From Lachnospiraceae bacterium oral taxon 096 (lineage in GTDB: Bacteria > Bacillota > Clostridia > Lachnospirales > Lachnospiraceae), in NCBI GenBank assembly GCA_018141845.1, contig CP073340.1, forward strand, positions 165,001-229,000: a stretch of 64,000 nucleotides of DNA, in the 5' to 3' direction. The stretch's first letter is position 1; every line of letters begins with the position of its first letter. The position numbers and the translations under genes are program-made. Positions 54,667 to 64,000 of this stretch are shown in pieces. The notes under the pieces are model-generated. The model was not told the origin of the DNA, made no database searches, and saw nothing but the letters and a program-made list of their open reading frames with translations.

Positions 54667-54702
54667 CTGTAAGTTCGATATTTTTTTGACTTTATAAAAC
54701 TT

Positions 54703-56091
54703 TTAGAAAGTAAACTTATCCTCAAAATAAGCTTTTAATTCTGAAATTGAAATTCTTACTTGTTCCATAGTGTCACGGTCACGAACGGTAACTGCATGAT
54801 CTGTCTCCGAATCAAAATCATAGGTAATGCAAAATGGTGTTCCAATTTCATCCTGACGGCGATATCTCTTTCCAATATTTCCTCGATCATCAAATTCACA
54901 GTTGTAATACTTTGACAACTGTGCATAAACTTTTTCTGCACCCTCATTTAACTTCTTTGAAAGTGGCAAAATTCCAATCTTTACTGGAGCAATCGCTGGG
55001 TGGAAATGAAGTACCGTTCTGACATCTCCGCCCTCTAAAGTCTCCTCGTCATATGCTGCACACAAAAAGGCCAAGGTCACACGATCTGCACCAAGGGATG
55101 GCTCAATGACATATGGAATGTATCGCTCGTTGGTCTCATCGTCAAAATAAGTGAGATCTTGACCTGAAACCTCTTGATGTCTTCCAAGATCATAATCTGT
55201 TCGATCGGCAATTCCCCAGAGTTCACCCCAACCAAATGGGAATTTAAACTCGATATCCGTTGTCGCCTTACTGTAAAAGCTAAGCTCCTCCTTGTCATGA
55301 TCACGAAGGCGAATCGTATTTTCCTTAATGCCCAGTGTCTCTAACCAATTCTTGCACTTACTTCTCCAGTATTCAAACCATTCAAGATCTGTGTCTGGCT
55401 TACAGAAGAATTCAAGCTCCATCTGCTCAAACTCTCTCGTTCTAAAAGTAAAGTTACCTGGTGTAATCTCATTTCTAAATGATTTACCAATCTGACCAAT
55501 ACCAAACGGGATTTTCTTTCTTGATGTTCTCTGTACATTTTTAAAGTTGACAAAGATACCCTGTGCAGTCTCTGGACGAAGATAGACAATGTTCTTTGCA
55601 TCCTCTGTGACCCCTTGGAAGGTCTTAAACATCAAGTTAAACTCTCGAATATCTGTCCAGCTGTGTTTTCCACAAGATGGGCAGGAAATTTCCTTCTCCT
55701 CGATATACTTTTTCATTTCTTCTTTTGACCAAGCATCGACACTGCCTTCGAGTTCAATATCATTGGCTGCCATATATTCTTCAATCACCTTATCGGCACG
55801 AAATCTTTCATGACATTCCTTACAATCCATCAAAGGATCGGAAAAGCTTCCAAGATGGCCAGAAGCCACCCAAGTTTGTGGATTCATTAAGATGGCACAG
55901 TCCACACCTACATTATATGGGGATTCCTGAATAAATTTCTGCCACCAAGCTCTCTTTACATTGTTCTTTAACTCGACACCCAGATTTCCATAGTCCCAAG
56001 TGTTGGCAAGACCGCCATAAATTTCTGAACCTGGATAGACAAATCCCCTTGATTTTGCCAATGCAATAATTTTTTCCATTGTATATTCCAT
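54703..56091 (-). CDS. glyS: Glycyl-tRNA synthetase, single-chain (alpha2) type
   Basis: Class II synthetase of the GRS1 type, distinct from the two-subunit GlyQ/GlyS enzyme. The 462-residue protein has [22 protein letters not shown] in two parts at the N-terminus and motif 2 in [13 protein letters not shown] and [16 protein letters not shown]. Motif 3 lies in [14 protein letters not shown], and an anticodon-binding domain at about 360-455 starts at [14 protein letters not shown]. Two Cys pairs (CKEC and CPSC) lie in the inserted domain near 85 and 135. It is the last gene of the trmR-to-glyS run and lies 14 nt after the lipoprotein gene. Confidence 0.96.
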   Translation of the reverse strand: MEYTMEKIIALAKSRGFVYPGSEIYGGLANTWDYGNLGVELKNNVKRAWWQKFIQESPYNVGVDCAILMNPQTWVASGHLGSFSDPLMDCKECHERFRADKVIEEYMAANDIELEGSVDAWSKEEMKKYIEEKEISCPSCGKHSWTDIREFNLMFKTFQGVTEDAKNIVYLRPETAQGIFVNFKNVQRTSRKKIPFGIGQIGKSFRNEITPGNFTFRTREFEQMELEFFCKPDTDLEWFEYWRSKCKNWLETLGIKENTIRLRDHDKEELSFYSKATTDIEFKFPFGWGELWGIADRTDYDLGRHQEVSGQDLTYFDDETNERYIPYVIEPSLGADRVTLAFLCAAYDEETLEGGDVRTVLHFHPAIAPVKIGILPLSKKLNEGAEKVYAQLSKYYNCEFDDRGNIGKRYRRQDEIGTPFCITYDFDSETDHAVTVRDRDTMEQVRISISELKAYFEDKFTF

Positions 56092-56105
56092 TACACCATT
56101 CTCCC

Positions 56106-56693
56106 TTACTTATTATTCACTACAATGTAGCTCATCTCGCCTTCGGTCACAACCTCTTTTTCCTCGTGATTCAATTGCTTTCCATCACTAGCCGCAGCCA
56201 AAATACTTCCCTGTGTGGTCACATCCGCTATTCCCTTGATCGCCACAACATTTGCTGATGAATTGATTTGACTAGTATCAATTCCGTCAAGCTGTCCTTG
56301 AGACTTGGCCTCTTCCAAGCTCATCACCTGTATGCTCTCTACCTTTACTGTATTGTCCTGACTAAATTTTGCAAAATCCAAAAATGTATTGGCATCTGTG
56401 TAGCTAAAGATCACTGAGGCATTGCCATCTTTGACCTGTGCACTGACTACCTTTACATTATTGGTATTTTTTTCTGTATTATATCTTTCTACTTCATGCT
56501 CTGCAAACTTCTTTAATCCTTCGCTCGTATACTTTCCATCTTCAACGGGCTCTACAATTGCACTCTCAATACTCTTGTCATTTTTAACATAAATTCCACT
56601 TCTCTGTGGCACATAACTTGACTTTCCTCCAGTCGTGCAAGCTGAAAGTGCCATTGCCACCAAAAGAACTACACCCCAATTTCTTTTCTTCAT
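56106..56693 (-). CDS. Small lipoprotein, function unknown
   Basis: The 195-residue protein starts at 56693 (MKKRNWG), with AGATAGG upstream. A GTG five codons earlier lacks a ribosome binding site. It has a type II signal sequence with lipobox ALSAC, so it should be lipidated and face outside. The mature part is hydrophilic and mixed alpha/beta, with no recognisable catalytic motif. It lies between recO and glyS; similar small lipoproteins occur beside housekeeping genes in Lachnospiraceae, but a role cannot be inferred. Confidence 0.75.
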   Translation of the reverse strand: MKKRNWGVVLLVAMALSACTTGGKSSYVPQRSGIYVKNDKSIESAIVEPVEDGKYTSEGLKKFAEHEVERYNTEKNTNNVKVVSAQVKDGNASVIFSYTDANTFLDFAKFSQDNTVKVESIQVMSLEEAKSQGQLDGIDTSQINSSANVVAIKGIADVTTQGSILAAASDGKQLNHEEKEVVTEGEMSYIVVNNK

Positions 56694-56759
56694 TGTCCTA
56701 TCTCTCACTATTTTTTCTACTGCCTAACTTCTATAGTATACAGTGCACATCGCCTAAAT

Positions 56760-57407
56760 TCAAGGACGAATGCCTCGAAGAATCTCAAGAGAATTCATTT
56801 TTCGATCAATAAAACGATGCATAGATTGATCCACCGCCCCAGCTAGTTCTTCAAAAACCTCTGATTTTAGTGTAAAGCGGTACAATTTTTCAATTGGTGT
56901 TGTCAAAATAAAATTCCATGCATAGCGACAAGCATCACTTACATTTCCCACTGGCTTTGGATCATATTCCCCATGAATGGCCATAATGCGAAGTTCAAAG
57001 ACTCTGCGAACCAACTCCTTAGGGATGGCTGGCTTTGTCAATGCAACCAAGGCAACATATAAAAGTTTATCCATTTCTGGATCAATCAGTGCCTCTCTTG
57101 CGTAGTAATTGGCCAACTCAAAAAAATACATCCCATAGCAAGTATTTTCAATGTCTGTGACAATCTCCTCAAAATAATTCAAGATTTGGGCATTTTTTAG
57201 TGTATAGCTATCTCTTCCCTGATACAATTCAAAATGTCCATAACAAAATTGACGAATCCCCAAAAAGCGATTATTTTGCCGTCTAGCTCCACGGACAAAT
57301 GCACCAATTTTTCCATTTTCTCTTGTCAAAATGGTGATGCGCCGATCATAATCTTTGACAGGTATGTTTTGAATGATCATCCCCGTCACTTCAACAATAT
57401 CTTGCAT
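56760..57407 (-). CDS. recO: DNA repair protein RecO, zinc-finger-less
   Basis: RecO helps RecR load RecA onto SSB-coated DNA. The 215-residue protein has the N-terminal OB fold (about 1-80: VEVTGMIIQNIPVKDYDRRI, then LTRENGKIGAFVRGARR) and the helical domain with YFFELANYYARE. Typical RecO is about 240-260 residues and has a C4 zinc finger near residue 150-180. Here the corresponding stretch reads RIMAIHGEYDPKPVGN with no Cys pairs. The start codon overlaps the era stop (TAATG). recO next to era is a classic Firmicute order, supporting the call despite low conservation. Confidence 0.9.
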   Translation of the reverse strand: MQDIVEVTGMIIQNIPVKDYDRRITILTRENGKIGAFVRGARRQNNRFLGIRQFCYGHFELYQGRDSYTLKNAQILNYFEEIVTDIENTCYGMYFFELANYYAREALIDPEMDKLLYVALVALTKPAIPKELVRRVFELRIMAIHGEYDPKPVGNVSDACRYAWNFILTTPIEKLYRFTLKSEVFEELAGAVDQSMHRFIDRKMNSLEILRGIRP

Positions 57408-58303
57408 TAGATATCCTTTGGATTATATCCGAAATTTTTCATCTGAATGTCTGAGTCTCTCCACTCCTTGCGAACTTTCACCCAGAGCTTTAAATTGACC
57501 TGTCCTTCCATCATATCTTCAATGTCTTTTCTTGCTGCAGTGCCAATGCGTTTTAACATCGCACCGCCTTTTCCAATGACAATGCCTTTGTGTGAGTCTC
57601 TCTCACAAACGATGGTTGCCTCAATATCCGTGAGGCCTCCCTTTCTCGTGCTCATCTTGTCAATCTCGACTGCAATGCCATGAGGAATCTCATCTTTGAG
57701 CAGGCGAAGGGCCTTCTCTCGAATCAACTCTGCTGCAATTTGTCGCATTGGCTGATCTGTCACTGTATCCTCATCATAGTAGAGTGGACCTTCTGGAAGA
57801 TATTGATAGAGGACTTTGAGTAATTCACCCGTATTTACCCCCTTTAGAGCGGACACAGGGACAATCTCTGTAAAGTCTCTTAACTTAGAAAACTTTTCCA
57901 TAATCAAGAGCACTTCGTCTTGATTTTTAAGGGCATCCATCTTATTAATAGCCAAAATGACAGGCTTTTTTATTTCAGATAGCACCTCCAAGATATGCTG
58001 TTCCCCAGCACCAATATAATCCGATGCTTCCACAAGCCACAAAATAACATCGACATCCTTTAGCGTGCGCTCAGCCACATTGACCATATATTCACCAAGT
58101 TTATTTTTTGCCTTGTGAATTCCTGGTGTATCGAGGAAAATAATCTGCCCTCGCTCATCAGTATAGACAGTTTGAATCTTATTTCTCGTTGTCTGTGGCT
58201 TATTTGATGTGATGGCAATTTTTTGACCAATGATGTGGTTCATCAAGGTTGACTTCCCCACATTTGGTCGACCAATGAGTGCCACAAATCCTGATTTTGT
58301 CAT
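57407..58303 (-). CDS. era: GTPase Era
   Basis: Ras-like GTPase with a KH domain that binds the 3' end of 16S rRNA during 30S assembly. The 298-residue protein has G1 GRPNVGKST (12-20), G3 DTPG, G4 NKMD and G5 SAL. The KH domain (about 205-290) contains GIVIGKGGAMLKRIGTAARK. Length is standard. It begins 9 nt after the M16 peptidase gene and ends in the recO start codon. Confidence 0.98.
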   Translation of the reverse strand: MTKSGFVALIGRPNVGKSTLMNHIIGQKIAITSNKPQTTRNKIQTVYTDERGQIIFLDTPGIHKAKNKLGEYMVNVAERTLKDVDVILWLVEASDYIGAGEQHILEVLSEIKKPVILAINKMDALKNQDEVLLIMEKFSKLRDFTEIVPVSALKGVNTGELLKVLYQYLPEGPLYYDEDTVTDQPMRQIAAELIREKALRLLKDEIPHGIAVEIDKMSTRKGGLTDIEATIVCERDSHKGIVIGKGGAMLKRIGTAARKDIEDMMEGQVNLKLWVKVRKEWRDSDIQMKNFGYNPKDI

Positions 58304-58312
58304 GTATTCCCC

Positions 58313-61249
58313 CTAATCGTTAAACAGTGCCTCTACTTCTGTAAAAGCCTCCTTATTCGCCAAAATTAATCCCGCATTGCCCACAGCAGTCTTTGCCCCA
58401 TCAGATAAAACTGCCTCTAAAAGTGGAGCCAGTGTACGGATATCTTCCACCTTACAATTTAAAATTTCATTTCTTTCTCTTTGCAAGTCTTCATCACTAA
58501 CCCCTGTGTAATATGCCGACAGTGCTAAAAGCCCTGCACTCAATGGTGTCAATGGCGTATCCAATTCACTAATCGCACCGATTACTGCCTTTGTCATTTC
58601 TCTCTCATTCGCCGTATAATTTTTTACATAATCAACAATACCATCATAGACCGCATCCGTCTCCATTAGTTTTGGATCACGATAAGATGTAAAACCTGCA
58701 TTTCCTGTTCTTCCAAACACGGCCATACAACCATAAGCACCGCCCTGCACACGAATATGATTCCACAAATAGTCATAGCTAAGAAGTACCTTTAAAATCT
58801 TTAATACACCTGTGTACTGAAATCCATGATTTTTAAAATTACCATATCTAGCTACATAATTGACCATTGATGCACTGGTAAAGGCTTCTCTCTTGATTGA
58901 AGGAACAAATACAAAGCCTTCGCTGCGTTTCGCTGTCGTTTCTAAGGCATCGACAAATAGATTGACATTTTCTTCAACTTTTTGATAGCCCTCTCCATCA
59001 CAAATCACATCTAAAAGTAAGTTGTCACGAGTAAAGAGACGCTCTGTCAGACTCACCAATACTTTGACAAGTTGGTCTGCCTTCTCATCAAAGTTTGCTG
59101 TCAAATCTTCAAGGAAACGATAGTAAGTAATTCCCCTCGTCGCATCAGCAAAGTAACTGTCCTTTGAAATATCTGCTCCCGCCCTCGTCAATGCAGTAAT
59201 ATGACCAGCAGAAAGTAATCTTGACTTTGTCCTTGCCTTTACTTCCAATGCAATGTCCTTTAGGCGCTTTTTATCTCCTAATTTTGAATGCAATGCAATT
59301 TCCTTGGCCATTGAAAATGCCCAACCAATCTTGTCATAGAGCACTTTGACATTGATGCCAAAGGTATATTTTGCCCTCTTTACATCCTCCATGATCGGAT
59401 AGCTGTCCACATTAAATCCAAGACCACCACTATTGAGATTAATATTTGTTGAAAGGTTAGCATAGCTATATTCCTTAGTATCAATATATCCAAGAACTTC
59501 CTTTAAAAATCCAAGATACGGCAGTTCCTCCTTTTCCACAAAGTCTGCACCAAAGACCATACGAATATAGGCAATGCCCGTGGTAAAGATATCGCTGTGA
59601 ATTGCCGAAATCTCTCCCATTTTCTTTTTCTCCCAGATCAGCTTTTCTGCTTCCCTTCCAATCTCCTCTCTTCGTAACATTGGAATTTTTTCCATATCTT
59701 CTTTGCTCGATGGCTCCGCCTGATAGATCTTTAATTCCTTTGTCTCTCGAACAATCCTTTCAATTTCCTCTTTTGAAAGACCAGCCTTTATGGCCGCCAA
59801 TTTATCTGCAAGTTTCTTTTCATTTTGTGCATCGAGATTTTTTACTGGATGAAGGATAATCACTGCCTCATATGGATTCTCAAGCAGTAAATCCTTGATT
59901 AACTTCTCAAAATAATCAGTGTCCACTTCTTTTTTCAACTGGTCAAAAATTTCCTGAAAACGCAAGTGCATACATGGATCTGCATCATAGAGCCAGCTAT
60001 TAAATGTCTCCAGCCCATACAAAAGTCCCTTTGGATAGGAACCAAAATCAGCCTCTCTTGCCTTAAATTCTGCCATATTAATGGCCGCCCTTAAGACCTC
60101 CTTGTCAAGACCCTCGCCTGCAAGCTTTCTCAAGGCATCCTTGACAATATACAAAAACTCATCCTTCTCTTCTTCCCTCGCATTTTTGGCAATCACAGAA
60201 AAATAAGGTTCCTTAATTCCATATTCATATCCACCCAAAATATCTTCACCAATCCCTGCCTCAATCAAAGCTTCTCGAAGTGGTGCCCCAGGCATATCTA
60301 AAAGCACATAGGAAAGAGTCTGCATTGCAACCATTTTTACTGGATCAAGCTCCCCACCCACCACGGTGTGCACAGAAAGATAAGTTGACTTTTGCTCATT
60401 TTCTGCCTCAGAAATTGGATAGTCAAAGTGAACTTCCCTTGGACTTGTCCAAGGCTTTGGTGTAGGAACAGCAGAATCAATAAAAAGATAGTCAAATTCT
60501 GATAAATATTCCCGATCTAACCACTCCAATTTTTCTGCCATATCCATATCCCCATAAAAGTAGATAAAAGAATTCGATGGATGATAATATCTTCGATGAA
60601 AATCTAAGTAATCCTCATAGGTCAAGTCAGGAATACACTCGGGATCTCCTCCTGATTCCTCTCCATAAGTATGCCCCTCAAATAGAGTTTTTGAAACCGA
60701 TCTTTCTAAAATTCCATCTGCTGAGGAATATACTCCTTTCATTTCATTGTACACCACACCATTATAAATTAAATCAGATTCTGGACTTTCCATCTCAAAG
60801 TGCCAGCCCTCTTGGCGAAAAATCTTTTCTTCTCTGTAGATATTTGGATGAAATACAGCATCCAAATATACATCACACAAATTTTGAAAATCTTTGTCAT
60901 TACAACTGGCCACTGGATAGAGTGTCTTATCTGGATAGGTCATTGCATTGAGAAATGTATTTAATGATCCCTTTACCAGTTCTACAAATGGATCTTTACT
61001 CGGAAATTTCTTTGACCCACAGAGCACAGTGTGCTCCACAATATGAGCCACGCCTGTAGAATCTGTCGGTGGTGTTCGAAAACCAATGGTAAAAACCTTA
61101 TTTTTATCATCTGCAAGAATCAAAAGAATTCTCGCCTTCGTCTTTTTATGTTCCATAATGACGGCTGTCGTGGAGAGCTCCTCAATCTTGCTCTGCTCGA
61201 TGAAGTGATACGCCTCTAATTGTTTTAATTTTTCTATCTGTCTTTGCAT
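58313..61249 (-). CDS. M16C-family metallopeptidase (PreP/Cym1-like)
   Basis: The 978-residue protein has the inverted zinc motif HxxEH in AHIVEHTVLCGS (near 68-79), with the distal Glu likely in NEMKGVYSS. The four-domain length of about 970 is typical of the PreP/presequence protease family, which degrades short peptides inside a closing chamber. No signal peptide is present, so it is cytosolic. Its start overlaps the ydcF-like stop (TAATG). Clostridial homologues are generally annotated as insulinase family; the substrate is not known. Confidence 0.92.
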   Translation of the reverse strand: MQRQIEKLKQLEAYHFIEQSKIEELSTTAVIMEHKKTKARILLILADDKNKVFTIGFRTPPTDSTGVAHIVEHTVLCGSKKFPSKDPFVELVKGSLNTFLNAMTYPDKTLYPVASCNDKDFQNLCDVYLDAVFHPNIYREEKIFRQEGWHFEMESPESDLIYNGVVYNEMKGVYSSADGILERSVSKTLFEGHTYGEESGGDPECIPDLTYEDYLDFHRRYYHPSNSFIYFYGDMDMAEKLEWLDREYLSEFDYLFIDSAVPTPKPWTSPREVHFDYPISEAENEQKSTYLSVHTVVGGELDPVKMVAMQTLSYVLLDMPGAPLREALIEAGIGEDILGGYEYGIKEPYFSVIAKNAREEEKDEFLYIVKDALRKLAGEGLDKEVLRAAINMAEFKAREADFGSYPKGLLYGLETFNSWLYDADPCMHLRFQEIFDQLKKEVDTDYFEKLIKDLLLENPYEAVIILHPVKNLDAQNEKKLADKLAAIKAGLSKEEIERIVRETKELKIYQAEPSSKEDMEKIPMLRREEIGREAEKLIWEKKKMGEISAIHSDIFTTGIAYIRMVFGADFVEKEELPYLGFLKEVLGYIDTKEYSYANLSTNINLNSGGLGFNVDSYPIMEDVKRAKYTFGINVKVLYDKIGWAFSMAKEIALHSKLGDKKRLKDIALEVKARTKSRLLSAGHITALTRAGADISKDSYFADATRGITYYRFLEDLTANFDEKADQLVKVLVSLTERLFTRDNLLLDVICDGEGYQKVEENVNLFVDALETTAKRSEGFVFVPSIKREAFTSASMVNYVARYGNFKNHGFQYTGVLKILKVLLSYDYLWNHIRVQGGAYGCMAVFGRTGNAGFTSYRDPKLMETDAVYDGIVDYVKNYTANEREMTKAVIGAISELDTPLTPLSAGLLALSAYYTGVSDEDLQRERNEILNCKVEDIRTLAPLLEAVLSDGAKTAVGNAGLILANKEAFTEVEALFND

Positions 61250-62073
61250 TACATATACCCCATAAATTTATCTTTTAATATTGCTAAAGTCTCTCTCATT
61301 GCAAAGTGCAAGTACAGCCAAACATCGCATTTAGCACTAATGCCATAAAACTCCCTGTATTCTGCCTTTCTTGCAAGTCCCATTGCTCGAAACAGATGGA
61401 AATCACTAGTCAAAATTCCAATACGCTTTGGCTTTTCCTCAGCAACTAACACAGGTCCTACATTATCTCCCAAGTTTCCATTCATTGTTCCCAAGTTATC
61501 TTGAATATTTTTCTCAATCAATGCCTTGCTATACCAAATATTTTGATGTGTATTTCTCGATTGTAATTCCACCAAGAGGCGATCCTTTCGCACTCCCTCT
61601 TCGATTAAATATTCTGCCATTCCCTCAGCTTCCGTGCAAGGCTCATCTTCTCCTCGTCCTCCAGAAAGTACAAAATAGGTATCTTGATTGTCCCTTGCAT
61701 AATCAACAACCATATCCAATCTCTCTCTCAATGCCTTTGATGGAGTCCCATTTTCTTTGATTCTTCCGCCCAGAACAATAACATAATCCAGTCCCGGTTC
61801 AACTTTTTTGCTCGCCTCTACAACAACCAAAAATTGAATGACCAAAATGACGATTGCCCATACAATCAAAATTACTGATGTTGTCACTTGAAAACGCAAT
61901 GCCCATCTTGTGGGATGTTGCTGTGCATAGCGCAATCCAAATCCAGTCAAAGCAAAAAAGACAGCGGCAAGAAACCATAAATAGTCCTGCGACACACCAA
62001 TCCCCGTATATATGCACAAAAATATAAAATATACAAAACTGATTGCCGACACTATCCAAGATCCAATGACCAC
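61249..62073 (-). CDS. YdcF/DUF218-family membrane protein
   Basis: The 274-residue protein has three N-terminal membrane helices (about 5-25, 32-50 and 66-90), then a DUF218 domain (about 97-265). That domain carries YVIVLGGRIKENG, LSGGRGEDEPCTEAEGMA, RNTHQNIWYS and LTSDFHLFRA. This family includes SanA/ElyC-type envelope proteins acting on lipid-linked or wall intermediates; the exact reaction is not known. It lies 13 nt after the U32 gene and is coupled to the M16 gene by a one-base overlap. Confidence 0.85.
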   Translation of the reverse strand: MVIGSWIVSAISFVYFIFLCIYTGIGVSQDYLWFLAAVFFALTGFGLRYAQQHPTRWALRFQVTTSVILIVWAIVILVIQFLVVVEASKKVEPGLDYVIVLGGRIKENGTPSKALRERLDMVVDYARDNQDTYFVLSGGRGEDEPCTEAEGMAEYLIEEGVRKDRLLVELQSRNTHQNIWYSKALIEKNIQDNLGTMNGNLGDNVGPVLVAEEKPKRIGILTSDFHLFRAMGLARKAEYREFYGISAKCDVWLYLHFAMRETLAILKDKFMGYM

Positions 62074-62086
62074 TGTCTATCCTCCA

Positions 62087-63316
62087 CTATTTGCTCTTTA
62101 CTCGAATCAAATCGCCTGCTTGTGCGAATTGACCACCAATATCTACTCGCAATTTTTGCTGTGGATGCGGTGCACTCTCCTGTGCATTGCCCTCCATATC
62201 AAAAATTCCCTTTACTGTAATCAATTGATTGTCACCATTTTTTTTCATCACTTCGATGACATCACCCACACTAAATTTATTCTTTTGCTCTATGTATATT
62301 TCGCCCTGGTCATCCACCTTTTCAATCGTTCCCAGATAAATATAGTTTTTTACATAGGTATTGTTGTCATAAATTTGTGCATCCTGATCTGGCTTTCCAA
62401 AGAAAAACCCCGTTGTAAATTCTCGATAGGTACATTTTCCTATTTCTTCCTTATACCACTCCAAATTTTCCTGATATTTCTTTGGGCTCTCCAAATAGTC
62501 ATCGATTGCCTTTCGGTAAGTTCTAGCTACTGTTGCTACATAGAGAGCTGTCTTCATTCTTCCCTCAATCTTAAAGCTGTCAATTCCTGCATCAATTAAC
62601 TCCGGGATATGTTCAATCATACACAAATCTTTTGAATTAAAGATATAGGTTCCTCTCTCATCTTCATAGACTGGCATATACTCACCAGGTCTAGTCTCTT
62701 CCACCAAAGAGTACTTCCAGCGACAAGGATGAGTGCAAGCCCCTCGGTTGGCATCTCTGCCTGTAAAATAATTGCTGAGCAAACAGCGCCCTGAATAGGA
62801 CATACACATTGCTCCATGGACAAAGGTTTCAATCTCCATCTTTTCAGGAATATTCTTTCGAATATTCTTAATTTCCTCTAATGAAAGTTCCCTCGCTGTC
62901 ACACAGCGCACGGCTCCCTGTGCCCACCAAAAATTATATGTCGCATAATTGGTGTTATTGGCCTGTGTGCTCACATGTAAATCAACACCTGGAAGCTCCT
63001 CTTTGGCAATCATAAACATTCCAGGGTCAGAAATAATCACTGCATCTGGGGCAATCTCTTTTAGCTCTCTAAAGTATTCCCTTGCCCCATCCAAGTCATC
63101 ATTATGTGCAAGAATATTTGCCGTAATATAGACTTTTTTTCCTCTTTCATGGGCATAGGCTATACCTTCCTTCATATCTTCCTTTGAAAAATTCTTTGCC
63201 TTTGCACGAAGCCCAAAAGCTTCACCGCCAATATAGACCGCATCTGCACCATAGTCTATCGCTGTCTTTAATACATCCAAGCTACCTGCCGGAATCAATA
63301 ATTCTAATTCTCTCAT
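62087..63316 (-). CDS. trhP: U32-family protein, likely tRNA hydroxylation protein TrhP
   Basis: The 409-residue protein starts ELLIPAGSLDVLKTAIDYGA and carries the U32 signature ETFVHGAMCMSYSGRCLLSNY (shown here as two overlapping parts of one motif near 165-185). Further Cys lie in RGACTHPCRW, which together can hold an iron-sulfur cluster. In Bacillus, the U32 proteins TrhP1/TrhP2 are needed for prephenate-dependent hydroxylation of U34 in tRNA, and TrmR methylates the product. A TrmR-like gene ends one base before this start, which supports the assignment. The start at 63316 has GGAG 5 nt upstream; an earlier in-frame start lies inside the methyltransferase gene. Confidence 0.85.
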   Translation of the reverse strand: MRELELLIPAGSLDVLKTAIDYGADAVYIGGEAFGLRAKAKNFSKEDMKEGIAYAHERGKKVYITANILAHNDDLDGAREYFRELKEIAPDAVIISDPGMFMIAKEELPGVDLHVSTQANNTNYATYNFWWAQGAVRCVTARELSLEEIKNIRKNIPEKMEIETFVHGAMCMSYSGRCLLSNYFTGRDANRGACTHPCRWKYSLVEETRPGEYMPVYEDERGTYIFNSKDLCMIEHIPELIDAGIDSFKIEGRMKTALYVATVARTYRKAIDDYLESPKKYQENLEWYKEEIGKCTYREFTTGFFFGKPDQDAQIYDNNTYVKNYIYLGTIEKVDDQGEIYIEQKNKFSVGDVIEVMKKNGDNQLITVKGIFDMEGNAQESAPHPQQKLRVDIGGQFAQAGDLIRVKSK

Positions 63317-63317
63317 C

Positions 63318-63974
63318 TCATCTCCAAACTTCATCGTGCCATACACTGAGCGAAACACCGTCACCCACTTCTAAAATACTTGTTGTCCAATGCTCATCAT
63401 GCGTCAGTGCATATAAATAATCTCGCATTCTTGTGTGAATACTTCTCGGTCGCCTACTAATGCCAAATCTTGACTCTGCTACTGTCCCATCCTGCAACAC
63501 ATTGTCAGAAAATAAAATTCCACCATCCGACAATAACAGGCGAATCATTGGCAACCAAATAAAATATTGTGCCTTCGCTGCATCCATAAAAATGAAATCA
63601 TACTTTTCTTTCTTATTTACCAAATCTGCCAAAACTTCTGCGGCATCACCAGTTAAGAAATGAATTTGTTTTTCTTTCCCTGCTGCCAAAAAGTTAGATT
63701 TTGCGATAGGAATGCGCTTTTCATATTTCTCAATCGTTGTAATTTGTGCCTTGCAAGATTCTGCCATCACAATGGCAGAATAGCCAACCGCTGTCCCTAC
63801 TTCCAAAATCGTTTTCGGCCTTTTCATTGTAAGCACAGTCTTTAAAAAACTCTCTGTATCTCGTCGAATAATGGGCACTTCATCTTCTAGAGCTCTTTCT
63901 CGGATAGTCTCACAAATATCTGAATTGTAACGAACTAGGCTCTCTAAGTACTCTCTCACTCTGCTTTGACTCAT
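63318..63974 (-). CDS. trmR: O-methyltransferase, likely tRNA 5-hydroxyuridine methyltransferase TrmR
   Basis: The 218-residue class I SAM-dependent methyltransferase has motif I LEVGTAVGYSAIVMAE (near 57-72), the Asp motif FIFMDAAKAQY and FSDNVLQDG, as in the caffeoyl-CoA O-methyltransferase-like YrrM/TrmR family. It likely converts ho5U34 to mo5U34 in tRNA, together with the U32 protein downstream. The ATG at 63974 has AAAGGAAA upstream. The remaining 26 nt to the window edge include an in-frame TAG that could end an upstream gene (last residues LQKGNK), but this is too short to identify. Confidence 0.85.
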   Translation of the reverse strand: MSQSRVREYLESLVRYNSDICETIRERALEDEVPIIRRDTESFLKTVLTMKRPKTILEVGTAVGYSAIVMAESCKAQITTIEKYEKRIPIAKSNFLAAGKEKQIHFLTGDAAEVLADLVNKKEKYDFIFMDAAKAQYFIWLPMIRLLLSDGGILFSDNVLQDGTVAESRFGISRRPRSIHTRMRDYLYALTHDEHWTTSILEVGDGVSLSVWHDEVWR

Positions 63975-64000
63975 GGCTACTTATTTCCTTTTTGGAGAAT

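Overview
The window is a chromosomal segment of a low-GC Gram-positive anaerobe, most likely a member of the Lachnospiraceae (Clostridia). The evidence is the partial 16S rRNA at the left edge, whose helices have the clostridial cluster XIVa look; the type III glutamine synthetase; single-chain glycyl-tRNA synthetase; T-box and S-box leaders; ATP-type PEP carboxykinase; a clostripain-type peptidase; and strong AGGAGG ribosome binding sites. Almost all genes lie on the minus strand and are tightly packed.

Left part (1-15.3 kb). The 5' end of an rrn operon is preceded by two serine tRNA genes and a strong promoter. Next comes a compact operon read leftwards: ACT-domain protein, hom, a YcxB-like membrane protein, tsaE, tsaB, rimI, rnz, tsaD and ispD, closed by a clear terminator. 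It joins homoserine synthesis with the t6A tRNA-modification machinery, tRNA 3' processing and isoprenoid synthesis. prfB (with its programmed frameshift) and secA follow, divergent from hpf, then glnN and fba.

Middle part (15.3-29.1 kb). A SAM-I riboswitch precedes metK. Behind metK, with no gap above 32 nt, lie two two-component systems arranged HK-RR-RR-HK, an 800-residue membrane protein, an ABC ATPase and permease, an SPFH protein with duplicated zinc ribbons, a zinc-ribbon membrane protein, a TPM-domain protein and thrC. This looks like one membrane/envelope module embedded between methionine and threonine genes.

Accessory-like part (29-52.5 kb). murA, several exported proteins of unknown function, a TetR, a LytTR and an XRE regulator, and a small SpoT-like HD protein are present. 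An intact IS110-family element with a plausible bridge-RNA region lies just upstream of the HD gene. Next come a DUF5688 gene, a Cys-rich small protein, a phosphate-binding-like lipoprotein, a clostripain-like peptidase and pckA. A TnpB-only IS200/IS605-type element sits upstream of pckA, and a LanFEG/Bcr-type ABC transporter operon is preceded by a 12-bp direct repeat. An exported amidase closes this part.

Right part (52.5-64 kb). A T-box with a CCG (Pro) specifier controls proS. A long housekeeping run follows, read leftwards: trmR-like methyltransferase, U32 (TrhP-like) protein, ydcF-like, M16 peptidase, era, recO, a lipoprotein and glyS.

I see no prophage, CRISPR array or biosynthetic gene cluster. 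The least explained pieces are the metK-to-thrC envelope module, the two RNA-guided mobile elements, and the repeat-controlled ABC operon.
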